Assembly (NCBI RefSeq): GCF_022201045.2
Contig: NC_068558.1
Coordinates: 1,488,001 to 1,552,000, forward strand
Direction: 5' to 3'
DNA length: 64,000 nt
DNA from: Citrus sinensis
Taxonomy: Eukaryota > Streptophyta > Magnoliopsida > Sapindales > Rutaceae
Shown: positions 38,430-50,649 of the stretch, in pieces
Layout: every line of letters begins with the position of its first letter
Position numbering within the stretch: the stretch's first letter is position 1
The notes under the pieces: generated by a model
Told to the model about the DNA's origin: nothing
The model's database searches: none
What the model saw: only the letters and a program-made list of their open reading frames with translations
Translations under genes and position numbers: made by a program

Positions 38430-39857
38430 ATGGTAAGTGCAGCGTGTCTCTCTCTCTCTATCTATCTATCTATCTGAAGTTTTATCTTGTTGTTGCTGTT
38501 TGGCTTCCGAGAAATTTACATCTTGGAACAAGAAACCTTAAGAGATTCAAAGTTGTATTGCCTCGTTTTATCATCTTTAGATCATTCCAGAGAAGAACCG
38601 CCGTGAGATCTCCAAGTACCTCTTCCAAGGTACACAAATGCCTGCGTAAATTTAATATTTTATCTTGAATTAATTAATTTTATGTATTATTCTTTTAAGT
38701 TCAATTACTTAATTATGGATTAATATTGATATTTGAATTTTTTTTTTCAATTGTGGTGTATGTAGAGGGTGTGTGCTACGCAAAGAAAGACTACAATTTG
38801 GCAAAGCACCCAGAAATCGATGTCCCGAATCTACAGGTGATTAAGTTGATGCAGAGCTTCAAGTCAAAGGAGTACGTCCGCGAGACCTTTGCCTGGATGC
38901 ATTATTACTGGTACCTTACCAATGAAGGCATTGAGTTCCTCAGAGGTTACCTCAATCTTCCTTCTGAAATTGTCCCCGCCACTTTGAAGAAACAGGCCAA
39001 GCCCGCAGGTGGTCGTCCTTTTGGTGGCCCAGGGGGTGATCGCCCACGGTATAATTTGTCTTTTTTTTGCTGCTTAATTAATTATTTTACTCTTCTATTT
39101 AGTATATTTCTGTCACTTTGTCAAGTGATTTTCTTTCTTTCTTCTGACTATGTTGCACATTCCTATTGTTTAAATATCACTACCCCTGAGTTAGGATGAG
39201 TAGGAAATGCTTTTCTGCTGAGATTTGGGGTATTATGTTTATTGCATTGGCAGTAATGTGTTGATTTTTGTTTTTCCCCTTTTGTTGATTGTACAACAAT
39301 AGTGGCCCACCACGCTTCGATGGTGGAGAGAGAAGATTTGGTGACCGAGATGGATACCGCGGAGCTCCACGAGGAGCAGGTGGTGATTTTGGTGACAAGG
39401 GTGGAGCTCCTGCTGACTATCAGCCATCTTTCAGGGTATTTTTATTGCTTTTTACTAAGGAACTGTTACTTGGAGTGCTTATATATATCATATATTATGT
39501 TCAATTATGTTGTTTGGAGTTTCTTAAGTTAAAATGGTTAAGAGTTAGATGAGTTGTTAATATCAAACCAATAACTCACAGTAGATGCTAGGTCTTAGAG
39601 TGGGTTTTATTTCTTTTTTATTTCATCTGCACCCTCACAATGCTATTCAAGGGAATAAACTGTTTGTAAATAGGACTTGAGGTTTGCAAGTTAACTATAA
39701 AATATGGGGTTTTAAATTGGAAACTTTGTATTCATGTTTTCTTTTGCTTTTATATTCATCTTTATTTGCTTATGTGCAGGGCCCTGGTGGAAGGCCAGGG
39801 TTTGGTCGTGGCGGCGGTGGTTTTGGTGCAGGGTCTGCAAGCTCAAATCTTCCTTGA
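38430..39857 (+). CDS. RPS10: 40S ribosomal protein S10 (eS10)
   Basis: Five exons, join(38430..38432,38581..38629,38766..39048,39303..39435,39780..39857), 181 residues. The first coding exon is only the ATG, spliced directly to ATC ATT CCA, a layout common in ribosomal protein genes. The body reads [35 protein letters not shown], then [17 protein letters not shown], all hallmark eS10 sequence (winged-helix fold, residues about 1-95). The tail is Gly/Arg-rich with RGG-like motifs (residues about 108-181), as in plant S10. It sits at the small-subunit head near the mRNA entry. Telo-box and site II motifs lie upstream. Length equals the family norm. Confidence 0.95.
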
Positions 39858-40299
39858 GAGATGAGTTCTGCATCTTGAGGGATTTAGGAATTTTGGTTAC
39901 AAGATTGCTGAGTGTATAGCAGTCTTTTTTTGATTGCTGCATTGTTTGGGACTGGTTGTGGGATTTTTTATATATATGTATTTAATTTTGGTTTTGATGG
40001 CATTGAGATGAATAACTATATTCTCTACCAAAATCGGAATGATGCTCATGATACATACACTGATTTTTCCTCGCAATATCAACAAATGATCTACAACAGA
40101 TTAAATGATTAATCATGTGCAATTTGAGATTTCCCTTTTGACCTGTATATTATTTTATGAGCATGATGGTGCCTGCACTGCTAGTTTCCAATTCTAAAGG
40201 TGGGTTTTGACAAGATGACATTTTTAAATTTTTTTATTTTTAGAACCATACAAGGAGATGAACATAAATGAGAACGAAGTTTAAATAGAAAATGTATTC

Positions 40300-42190
40300 A
40301 CTCATCATAATATGGCACTGCATGCAGGCCCATGTCTACTGGTAACTCTGGCTTTCAACAAACTATTATCCGTGAACATGTATCACGGCTCATATCTCCT
40401 GTGTACTGTGTTCATTCATCCCACCGGGCACTTGATGTCCCGTATCATTGACCATAAACTCGAAACTATCTCCTTCAACCTCCACATCCCTTTCAACCCT
40501 TTAAATTTTGTTCACTTGCGATGCTCTTTCGACTGCATCAACATTCCAAAAGCACCCAACAGGGTTTGAATACAGCTGGACCAGGCGTTATCAGCATTGC
40601 TGCTATAAAAGCCTCTGCTTCTTCCAGTCTCGCCGACCTTTCCAACAGACCCACCGTGCATGCAAAATGTTCCATATTTGGCTCAACGCCATTTCCGTAC
40701 ATGCATTTGAAAATTTCAAAGCCGCCTTCAACTGGTCCCGTAGGGGTACGTGTCAAGTAGATAATTTTTGATGACGACATGGGGAAGAAACTGGTGCTTA
40801 ATCAGCAGCCATAAATCTATTTCTCTAATTTCAGATATCTGCAGTGCAGCCCTGCAAAAGGGTAGCCATGATCTCTGGACCAAGATGGAAACCTTTGCCA
40901 GTGAAAGAAAACCCACAAGAAACTTGTGTTCCTTCCCTGAAATAACCATCGAGTAAATACTTCTCAACAAGAGCATTCATCACAAGATTATTGCTACACC
41001 ATCCCATTTTCACGAACAGGCGGTGAACCCACTGTCTTTTCGATCATTGATTAATCAGCAACATGTAAAATGCTCAGAATTGTTACCTCACTTGTTGGGC
41101 TGCATCCTTGGTTAAGGAATGAGAGCTTCCTCCTCCATCCTATTGAAGACACAGCCTGATATAATTGAAGTCCAAGATACCATATCCCTACATGTAGTGA
41201 ACAGCTTGTCTCTTAAACACAACAAACTAATCACTGCCCAAGATACATGTAATCAAACCAACTCAAGTTGCACAGATCAAATCACACCTCAGCAAACCAA
41301 CAAGAATTAATCAAGAACAAGAATTAAAAACAAGAATCCACAGAAACCAAGATATTACGTGGTTCAGCTGTGCATAGAATGCTCAGCCTACATCCACGGG
41401 AGAAGCCTCAAGATGAGTTTTTTTGAATGACAATAGAAATCGTTACAGAGCCTTACAACAGATTTTACAGAGAACAAGATAACACTTTCTCTCTCACAAA
41501 ACACTCTCAGCAAGACTCTAGAATCATCCTCTATCCATCCCCGAAAAACAGCCTTTATACCCTGTTTTGATAGCTGGCTTAGTTTCCAGATTGTACAGTT
41601 TGTTGACACGTGGTTAACAAACTTTAACGAACTTGAATCAGGCTTCATCACATGCTTCCTCACGTGGTTACTTAAGTTGTTATTCAAAACGCGCTACAGC
41701 CCCGTCGTTTTGACCAATCTGTTTTCTATTATAAACCAGCTGAGCAGCACGTGAACTAAGTAACTAACAAAGCTTTAATAGCCTCAAAACGCAGTCGTTT
41801 CTGGAAAAGCTAATTTGATTCATCAGTCATCCTCACACGACAAGTAGTCGTCTGTCCTTCTCTGAATTTAATGCTTTGGATCGCCTTTCTTTGCATAACC
41901 CTTCAGAAAAGCAGCAAATGTAAATTCACTAGTATGTGCATTTTCTAGCCTTTGGCAGAAAATGGATATTGCTTTTCCAGCCTCTCCATCCTGGCTGTAA
42001 TAGGATATCGTTAATGTCCATAGCACTACAGTCCTTTCGGACATATTACCAATCGGCCTTACAGCATCAGGTTTACAAACTCAGAAGAGAGTTATCCAAA
42101 ACTGCTGTTTGTCGAGGTCAGACTTTTGTACTAGGCCATGAATGCAAGAACCAAAGCTTAGGTTTTTTGATGCGACGCATAAAGCTGAGG
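40300..42190 (-). pseudogene. PPR protein pseudogene, split by an LTR-like insertion
   Basis: Read on the minus strand with frameshifts and stops, this gives PPR-type sequence in the proper order: SCIHGLVQKSDLDKQ (near 42140), then SERTVVLWTLTISYYSQDGE and GKAISIF (42060-41930), EFTFAAFLKGYAKKGD (41935-41880); then, after an interruption at about 41842-41235, CRDMVSWTSIISGCVFNRME (near 41190-41130), KMGWCSNNLVMNALVEKYL (41010-40950), VEPNMEHFACTVGLLERSAR and LEEAEAFIAAM (40690-40600), then NVDAVERASQVNKI (near 40530). This is the PLS/E-type pattern of an RNA-editing-class PPR protein. Many stops and the insertion show that it is dead. Ends are approximate. Confidence 0.85.
41235..41842 (-). 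mobile_element. LTR-like insertion (probable solo LTR, Copia style)
   Basis: This block interrupts the PPR pseudogene. On the minus strand it runs from about TGTCGTGTGAGG to TATCTTGGGCA, with a central GGGTATAAAGGC (TATA), a leader of GTGAGAGAGAAAG type, and the phrase TGGATGTAGGCTGAGC..AACCACGTAATATCTTGG, which is typical of plant Copia LTRs. PPR sequence resumes on both sides. Borders and target duplication could not be fixed. Confidence 0.6.
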
Positions 42191-42689
42191 CGTTCACGGT
42201 AACAACTTACTCCCCGGCTACCGGCTATATATTGTTCTGGGCCATATACCTCATCTTAGGAAATACCGCTCCAAGAATCCTTAAATGAAACTAGCATACA
42301 AGCAAAAGTGGTGCCCATGGGAAACATCAGAGATCTAACCGACAGCTGACAGAATCATTTGGGAATTTCGGTCCAAGGCGTTCTATAGAACCCAAAAAAA
42401 AGGCGTTCACGGTAAAAATAACATGGCTGACAGAACCCCATTCAAATAAATGCAGAGCGCACAACAATTAACTACACACGGGACGAGAAAATAGAACATT
42501 AAATATTTATTATTTTTTTTATTATACTAAAGAGTAATCATCTTACACGGCATAAGAAAATACACAAGACTCAACAAGACTCAGCTAACCACAGCCAATA
42601 ACTAAGCAGAAAGCCAAAAGTCAATCCACTTCCATGAGACTTTATATACCATCACTCCATTGCGCACTAAGCGTTCCCTCTCTCCCTCC

Positions 42690-45635
42690 TTAGTCGACTT
42701 CCTCCATCTTGCTCTCCTCATTTCCTTCCTCCTCCAATGGTGGCATCTCAGCATCATCATCAGCAGTCTCATCCTCTTCAATGCTCAGACCCAACTTGAG
42801 CATCCTGTGAATCCTTGCAGCAAATGTGTTCGGATCATCCAGACTGAAACCAGAGGTCAACAGAGCAGTCTCATAGAGCAGCAGGACAAGATCCTTCACT
42901 GACTTGTCATTCTTGTCAACCTCAGCTCTCTTTCTGAGCTCCTCCATTATGCCATTGTCAGGATTTATTTCCATAGTCTTTTTGCTTGACATGTATGAGC
43001 TCATGCTGCTATCTCTCAAAGCCTGAGCTTTCATTATCCTCTCCATGTTCGCCGACCAGCCATACTCACCGGTGACCAAACAGCAAGGAGAGTCTACAAT
43101 TCTGTCAGACACAACAACTTTCTCCACGTTGTCTCCAAGAATTTCCTTGATTGTCTTGCACAAGTTCTCGAAAGACTTCTTTTTTTCCTCCCTTTTCTTC
43201 TTCTCTTCATCATCTTCTTCCAGTTTTAGCCCCTCTTTGGTGGCTGAGACAAGCTTCTTTCCATCATACTCTTTCAACTGACCAACAGCATACTCATCAA
43301 TGGCATCCACCATGAAAAGCACTTCGTAGCCCTTCTTCTTGAGTCTCTCGAGGAATGGAGAGTTCTCGACAGCCTTCCGACTCTCACCAGTGATATAGTA
43401 GATATCCTTTTGGCCCTCCTTCATCCTTGTAACATAGTCCTTCAGGCTAGTCATCTCATCACCACTCTTGGTTGAGTGAAATCTGAGCAAGTCAGCAAGT
43501 TTGGCCCTGTTCTGACTATCTTCATGAATCCCCAATTTGATGTTCTTGGAGAAGGCATCGTAAAATTTGGCGTAGTCTTCTTTATTCTCAGCTATCTCAT
43601 TAAACATCTCAATGCACTTCTTCACCAAGTTCTTTCTGATGACCTTGAGAATCTTGTTTTGCTGCAGCGTCTCACGGGAAATGTTAAGTGGAAGATCATC
43701 AGAATCCACAACACCCTTGACAAAACCAAGATACTCGGGAATAAGCTCTTCACAATTGTCCATTATAAACACCCTCCTTACATAGAGCTTGATGTTGTTC
43801 AACTTCTTCCTTGTGTCAAAGAGGTCAAACGGAGCTCTCCTTGGAACAAAGAGAATGGCCTTAAACTCAAGCTGCCCTTCCACTGAGAAGTGCTTCACAG
43901 CAAGGTGGTCCTCCCAGTCATTAGTGAGGCTCTTATAGAATGAGGCATATTCCTCCTTGGTGACCTCCTCTGGTTTCCTCAGCCAGATGGGTTTCTGTTT
44001 GTTGATGAGTTGCCATTCATGGGTCACCTCCTTAACCTTCTTCTTCTTGCCCTTCTTCTCTTTGTCCTCATCAACATCCTCCACATCACCTTCCTCCTCC
44101 TCCTTGGTTTCCTCCTCCTCATCGTCACTCACTTCTTTCTCAGTAGTTTTCTCGGTCCAGAGATAGATGGGGTAGCTGATAAACTCAGAGTGCTTCTTCA
44201 CAAGGTCTTTAATTCTCCTTTCCTCCAGGTACTCGCACTACAGTAGCCACCCATTAAAAAAGAAAAAGAAAAAAGAAAAGAGAAAAATAAGGAAGAGTAC
44301 CCAATCACCAAGTAAATCAGGCATGGATAGGACAAAACAATTAAAATAACAATTCCACTTTTTTGCGCATTTTCTACATACCAATATTAAATCAACAAAT
44401 AGAGCTACAAAACCTATATTAAAATTACATTGAAGTTTTAAATCAACAACATTTTCACATAACTATATTAAATCAAGTACAACCGCAAAACGTAACATAA
44501 AATGACATTGACGTTTTTTGCATAATGAAACCTCAAGTAGCATCGCAATTTCTGAATGTCAATACTCAGCTGCTATCATAGAACTCTAATCCTATGTTCC
44601 AATGTACAAAAAATATTTCATATATAATTCCAGCATGAAATCAGCAAAATAATATTAATCCCACAATTAAAATTTCAGTAATCAACAAGCAACTTGGTTT
44701 CAGATAAAAGCCGAAGATCACGAAACATAACTGCGTCGAAACATATGTTCCATATGATCATCATAAATCATAATAGAGTAAGCATTGACGATTAACAACC
44801 AATTCCAATTGAAGGCATTTTGGTAAGATTCTTACCTGGTCCTCCTTGAGGAAGAGCGTGATTTTGGTTCCTCTGCCCAGAGGCTCACCGCTAACATCTC
44901 TAGTAACAGTGAAAGATCCACCGGCCTGCGACTCCCAAACGTATTGTTCATCATCATTGTGTTTAGTCGTCACAATAACCTTCTCCGCCACCAAATAAGC
45001 AGAGTAGAACCCGACACCAAACTGCCCAATCATGCTTACGTCAGCACCCGCCTGTAATGCCTCCATAAACTCCTTTGTTCCGGACCTCGCAATTGTTCCC
45101 AAGTTATTCACCAAATCTAATAGCAGACAAAATACAGATTATTTATTATTCATCAGAAACTTTTTTTTTTCTTTTTTGTTTTAAAAAGAAATATTCTAAC
45201 AGAGTCGGCTTGTTAGCTAATGAAGGTACCTGCTTTGGTCATGCCAACGCCGCTATCGATGATTGATAGTGCCTTGTTGGCTTTGTCAGGAACAATTCTG
45301 ATGAAAAGCTCTGGCTGAGCATCGAGCTTGCTCTTGTCGGTTAAGCTCTCAAATCTGATCTTATCAAGCGCCTAAAAAATTAACAACACAATTCAATCTC
45401 AGTGAACCGAGGGCTCCAAAGATCATTAAATAAAAATTTAAACAAAACAAATCAAACTTCAATCAAGAAATGAAGGCGCCGTGTATAAAATACGTACATC
45501 AGAGGAGTTGCTGATGAGTTCACGAAGGAAAATCTCTTTGTTGCTGTAAAAAGTATTGATGATCAAGCTTAAAAGCTGATTAATCTCAGCCTGAAAAGCG
45601 AAGGTCTCGGTTTCTCCCATGTGCACGTCAGCCAT
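42690..45635 (-). CDS. HSP90: Cytosolic heat shock protein 90
   Basis: Four exons, complement(join(42690..44237,44836..45116,45230..45371,45498..45635)), 702 residues. HSP90 is the ATP-driven dimeric chaperone that matures kinases, receptors and NLR immune proteins. The N-terminal ATPase domain shows [20 protein letters not shown] (about 31-50), [19 protein letters not shown] (about 86-104) and [15 protein letters not shown] charged linker (about 218-262, [11 protein letters not shown]) follows, then the middle domain ([29 protein letters not shown]) and C-terminal dimer domain. The end MEEVD is the cytosolic TPR-docking signal; no ER signal or transit peptide is present. Residue 188 after the third splice is Cys (CEYLEERR), where relatives have Leu. 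A heat-shock-like element and TATA box lie upstream. Convergent with S10. Confidence 0.96.
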
Positions 45636-45824
45636 TGTTTCCCGACCAGACTCAAAAACTCCAAACGTTCAAAAAGAAACAGAGCAAAACGAAAACGAGC
45701 GAATACAAATGCCGTTTGCTGTTTGCTGAAGAAGTAGGAGTACGAACTGATTTGATGATTTCTATTGGAAAACTCAAGACAGTGCTTCTACTTGACGATG
45801 GGAAAGGACGGTACGAGCTGGCAT

Positions 45825-45832
45825 TTTTATAG
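45825..45832 (-). promoter_or_regulatory. TATA box of HSP90
   Basis: On the minus strand CCCCTATAAAAATGC, about 190 bp upstream of the ATG at 45635. It sits just downstream (in gene direction) of a heat-shock-like element. Confidence 0.7.
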
Positions 45833-45845
45833 GGGAGCTGAGAGG

Positions 45846-45858
45846 TTCTGGGAGCTTC
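45846..45858 (-). promoter_or_regulatory. Heat shock element-like motif of HSP90
   Basis: TTC-TG-GGA-GC-TTC on the plus strand: two of three 5-bp heat-shock units are perfect and the middle one has G for A (GGA for GAA). It lies about 14 bp upstream of the TATA box, the usual place for HSF binding sites in heat-inducible HSP genes. A further GAAATTC cluster occurs near 45960. Confidence 0.55.
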
Positions 45859-47288
45859 TTTTCTCAACGAATCAGGATTCTTAGTCATCAGTGCCTGGAA
45901 TGTTTTGGAGTCCGTTTTCGCGGGGTCTAGACTCTTCTTCATCTTTTGATTTTCCTTTTGAAATTCCCTTTTGACACTCGCGACTCTTCGTTTTAAGATG
46001 TCGTATTTCCCGTATAAGTTTTTGGTGAAATTGTCTGCGTTATTTTTCACACCCGGCATAATATTATTTTTTTGTAAGCATACGACACTATCAATTATCG
46101 AACGGGACGTTAGGTTAAGAGTTCGCCTTTTACACCTCAAATAACCTTTTTTTTTTTTTCAAATTACTCAAATAATCAAAAAATAAATTTATTTATTTAT
46201 TTTTAAATAAAATTTTAATTGAATACTTGAGTAAATTATTATTTCAACAAAATTTTTAAATCCATATGAGTTCATAATTCTTATTTATTTTTAATTAAAT
46301 TAAAAAAAATATTTTTTTAAAAAAAAATTATAAGAGTTTAAATTTTTAGAGAGAGAAATTATACGATAGAAAGAAAAATTTTAAAAAAGTTTTAAGATAT
46401 GCATGTATTTTTTAAGTAAAAATTATTAAAAAAATAATTTTTAAGAGTATAATTTTATAAGAAGATTGTTGATTTTAATATATAAGTCTATATTTTATAA
46501 ATTAGAATAAAGTATTTTAGGAAATAAATTTAAAAGGGCGTTGTAACAATTCTAAAGAGCCTTAAAAGCTATACTCTTAAGTTATTTTGATTTTTTTTTT
46601 TCTTAAGAGCGGAACTTCTAACATCCCTCTAAAATTTTGAAAAAATCACACCACTAACCTAACCGCGTAAAAAAAATGCACAATTTAAAATACTTCTATA
46701 AATACCCATATAATTACATAAATAGCCTTCACTCTTTCTCCTTTTCCAATAAAACTCTTTGTGCCTAATTGTCCGTACAGGTCCTGCAGGAGCTGCCGCA
46801 ATTTCCCGTTTGGAAATTTTGCAAACAGATGGATCTCGAGGGACTAGAACTAAAAGATTAACTTAGAGAAGGTGCATAACTTACCAAATTATGAAATTTA
46901 TTCAAAGAAATTGATTGCTGCAAGTTCAAGAAACAAAAATTCTTAAATTAGTGTGAGTATTCTCTTTCTCAAATTTGTTTCTCTCAAATGTAAACTATTA
47001 CAATTGTTTAATTAATCGCAAATTTTTATGAAATAGTTGACAGTTTCGTTTCACGGTTGCTACTAGAAACTTATGCTATATTACTTTTTCCATGTTCTCT
47101 AAGACAAAACAATTATTTGGCTCTCAAATGGAGTGTTGAAAAAGACTTCCCATTGTCTTGTTTTGTAATTTCAACTAATTAAACAAAATCATTGGACTGT
47201 TGGCGCCCTTCAAATTCCTCTTAAAAGCTCTTTTTAAGTATTTGTTTTATTTTAACCTTCAATGAAATTAAGTGTGTCTAATTAAATA

Positions 47289-47957
47289 AGGGTGTTCAAA
47301 ATCTAATCCGACTCGATCAATCCGTTTAATCTGCAAACAATTTATCTGTAAAAATTCGATTTGTGGATTGGTGGATTGGATTGAAAATTTAAAAATCTAC
47401 AATCGGTGGATTGGATATGAATTTACTTTTGTAAATCCGCAAAAATAGGCGAATTCCACAAAAAAAAAAAAATTATTTATTTATTAAAAAATAAAATTTG
47501 TAAAAGTGGCATTACTACTTAATAATAAATAAATAAGTTAAAATGTAGTTATATTAACACTATACATATCTTATCCAATAATAATATATAATAAACATAA
47601 TTAAACAATTGAATAATTAAATAAACAAATATAGCTCTCCAAACAGTTGATTTTAGTTAATTTTTATAATTTTTGTTAATTTTCATGTATTAATTTGAAT
47701 AAATGAGATTTTTTTTTCTTTTCAATGTGTTATATTTTGAGACTTTGGATGTATTATTCTAACTTTATTTAAACACTTAATTTGTTTAAATCTTATTCAA
47801 TTTTTAATTTGATTGGTAGCAAAATTATTTTAATATTAGATTTTTTTATCTAATTACTTCATAGAATGAGCATAATTAAAAATTTTTTAATTTGCAAACC
47901 AATTTGTAAAATGATGGATTTGATATGGATTGGGTGAAATCCACCAATGCTCTACCT
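47289..47957. mobile_element. Degenerate dispersed repeat, hAT-like
   Basis: It starts AAGGGTGTTCAAAATCTAATCCG and contains many GGATTGGATT/GTGGATTGG phrases near both ends (47350-47460 and 47905-47945), with a right end near TGGATTGGGTGAAATCCACC. Such TTCAAAATCcAATCCG...GGATTGGG repeats are familiar in plant genomes. No target duplication is clear. Confidence 0.4.
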
Positions 47958-50546
47958 TCATTCTTTTCTTCGAATATTATATTTTCTACTTAAAATTCTT
48001 TGAACAATCTGTCATATTACCAAAAAGATTTGGGTAATTCAAGAAGACTACTTAACATCAGATAAGTATAAGATAAAATCACGACTAGTAGATCCAGTTA
48101 AGACTAAAAGACAAGAAGTCGTATATGCTTAAAATGCAAAAAATACACAAGCATATATGAACTTAAATAAAATAATTTAAATAAAGCCACCATTATTCAT
48201 TCTTATTATGTAAAAATTACAACAAAAAAGAGGGTTCTTCATCTTATATTTGATATAATAGAAAATAATAAAAATTTTAATGCACAATAAATAAAACCAC
48301 AAAATTCCAAAAAAAAAAAAAGGTACTTGGATCTTGTTGCTTGGTACAATGAAGAAGAAAAAGAAGGCCATGTTTAGCGGTATAGTGGAGAAGAAGACGA
48401 AGAAGAAGATAATGTGTAATTGTAAAAATAGTATAATCGTAAAAGTGGTTTTTTTTTTTTTAAAAAAAAAAAAAAGATAAGGTGGAAGTAAAATTGACTA
48501 AAAAATGAATAAAATAATAATTTAACAAATACCAATGGTGGGCTCGAAATGACTTTTTGCCTTACTTTGTTTTAACTTGCTCTCCAAAGACGCAAGAATG
48601 CCAATTTAGCGTTTTTGAGATTTCTTTACAGAAGTTAAAAAATGAAAATTTTTTGTTGTTTTTTTTTTTTTTACTATATATCAAAAAATGACTTAACTAA
48701 ACATTTTTTATATTTTTCATTTATGAGAAACTGAAAACACCTAACAAAAAAGCGTTACCAAATGCACCCAAGTGCCATTTATACACACACACAAACACCC
48801 GGCCGCTAAAAGCTTCAGCAAGGCGAAAGCAAACAAGAATACCAGGATCATCATTGTCCAGATCAAATTCAAAAGTTCCAAGTCAATGCACAAAATAATC
48901 ACTTGTCTAAATCAAGGACACTTGGAACCTTTGAAAGTGACGCACAAAGCCAAAATGGCCATGGAGGAGAAAAGGAAGAGAATAAGATAGAAGGACAATC
49001 CAAAAAGGGCGAGCAAAGCAAGATGATGAGAGAGGGGTTAACGCTCAACCGGTTTACCGAAGAGGAGATCAAGGTTATTTTTTGAATTAAAGGGTTTCAT
49101 TGGAGATTTTATGACCTTTATATAATTTTAACGGGTAAATAAAGAAAACGAGTTTTTTTTATATGATTATAGTATGACATAGCTCGAACAACGACCCTCA
49201 CTTAATACTGAAAAAAAATCTACTCTACTCCTAAAACGAGAAGCCAAAAAAATCTCTATTTAAAAAGGGAGCCGAGTCTCAACCATTGCTGGGACTTGAA
49301 CTCATGCACATTGGGTGCATGAGTTGCTGATGGTCTACTTTGTTTATACCTTTATTTGGATTTGTTAACTATCAAACATTCAAACATTTGCCTCTAGAGT
49401 GCAGCTTTTAACTACTTTGCAATCTTTATGACACTCCTTTTGAATTTTATTTTCTTAAATGCCCTCTATTTAATTTACAAAATACAAACTCATATATTAA
49501 ATTAATCATCTTCCCATAATATTTTAAAGTAAAATACATAAAATCTTAGAATCTTCAATTACTTTTTTTTATTATATAATTTATATCTCCATAAATCTAA
49601 CCCTTAAAAAATTTTCAATTAAATTTGAAATATAAATATAAATTAGGAAATTGGGTTGATTTAAATAATTTTTATAATAATAATTTTAATTAATTATTTA
49701 ACTGAAATTTTATTTAAAATAAAATAAAATAAAATCAATTTCTCATTGATTACTTAAATAATTTTCAATGGAAAAAGGAGTTCGGTGAGAAATTTTGAGG
49801 GTGTCAAAGGCTCACTTTTGCCTCTAATAGGCCTTGGGTTTGTGGCCTGAGGTCCATGTCCATCGTTCAAGCCATAGTCCGTAAGAACCCAAAACTACTC
49901 AGGCCTATTTCATTTGAATGGACCGGACCGCATTCTCAGTTACAGCTGGGTCCGAAAGATAAAAGTTTCTGTGAAAAATAGTTGCAACCTAAACCTCCTG
50001 CAGCAGATCATTGATCTTATTATACTGTTTAAATGCACCTTTACATTCACTAGCTGAAGTAATCTGCGTTTAGGATGTAAAGTTTCTTCATCACGAAAAT
50101 AAATTAAAAAGAAAAACGCAAAATAATATGTGCAGTTTCTTCGTCACCGAGTTAAATCTTGCTGGCCAAGTGTAATGGACTAGAAGCCCACTCGCCGTCG
50201 TTCTATCTTTGTCCGCTCACCCAAAAGGGCTTCTCGTAAAATCTAATGCATATGATTTATGACTATGACGTGGGAAAGTTAAAAGAGCGTTGCAAACATC
50301 CCGTGACCACAACCGCCCGGGTCCTAAAAGCCCTTTTAGATAATTAATAATCTCTCTCTCTTTTTTGTCAGCTTATGCTCCTCTCACGGTCTCACCTATT
50401 AAGATTTTTTTTTTTTTGAAAAACGATTGATATTAAAATTAAAAGAAATTTTGTGTGGCAGAGTTATTATTAGAATTCTTTAAAAACAAATTCAACATGA
50501 TTATCCGAGATTGTACGTATGCACAATTATAATAAGGATCTTTCTT

Positions 50547-50649
50547 AAGTTACATGCACGTAACTTACAATTGTCTCATATAAATAGTGAGTAGACCTGT
50601 ATTATTCACTATTTATATAAGAGTGTTATAAGTTACATACATATAACTT
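50547..50649. repeat. 103-bp foldback, 44-bp arms
   Basis: Left arm 50547-50590 (AAGTTACATGCACGTAACTT...ATATAAATAGTGA) and right arm 50606-50649 (TCACTATTTATAT...AAGTTACATACATATAACTT) are near-complementary around a 15-nt loop. Weaker pairing may extend outward. It looks like a small MITE. Confidence 0.8.

Noticed and set aside
41388-41687. 99-codon minus frame
   Set aside because: It lies inside the LTR-like insertion and across its TATA and leader region; not protein-like.
45652-46140. 162-codon minus frame upstream of HSP90
   Set aside because: It covers the HSP90 TATA box and heat-shock-like element; sequence unlike any family.
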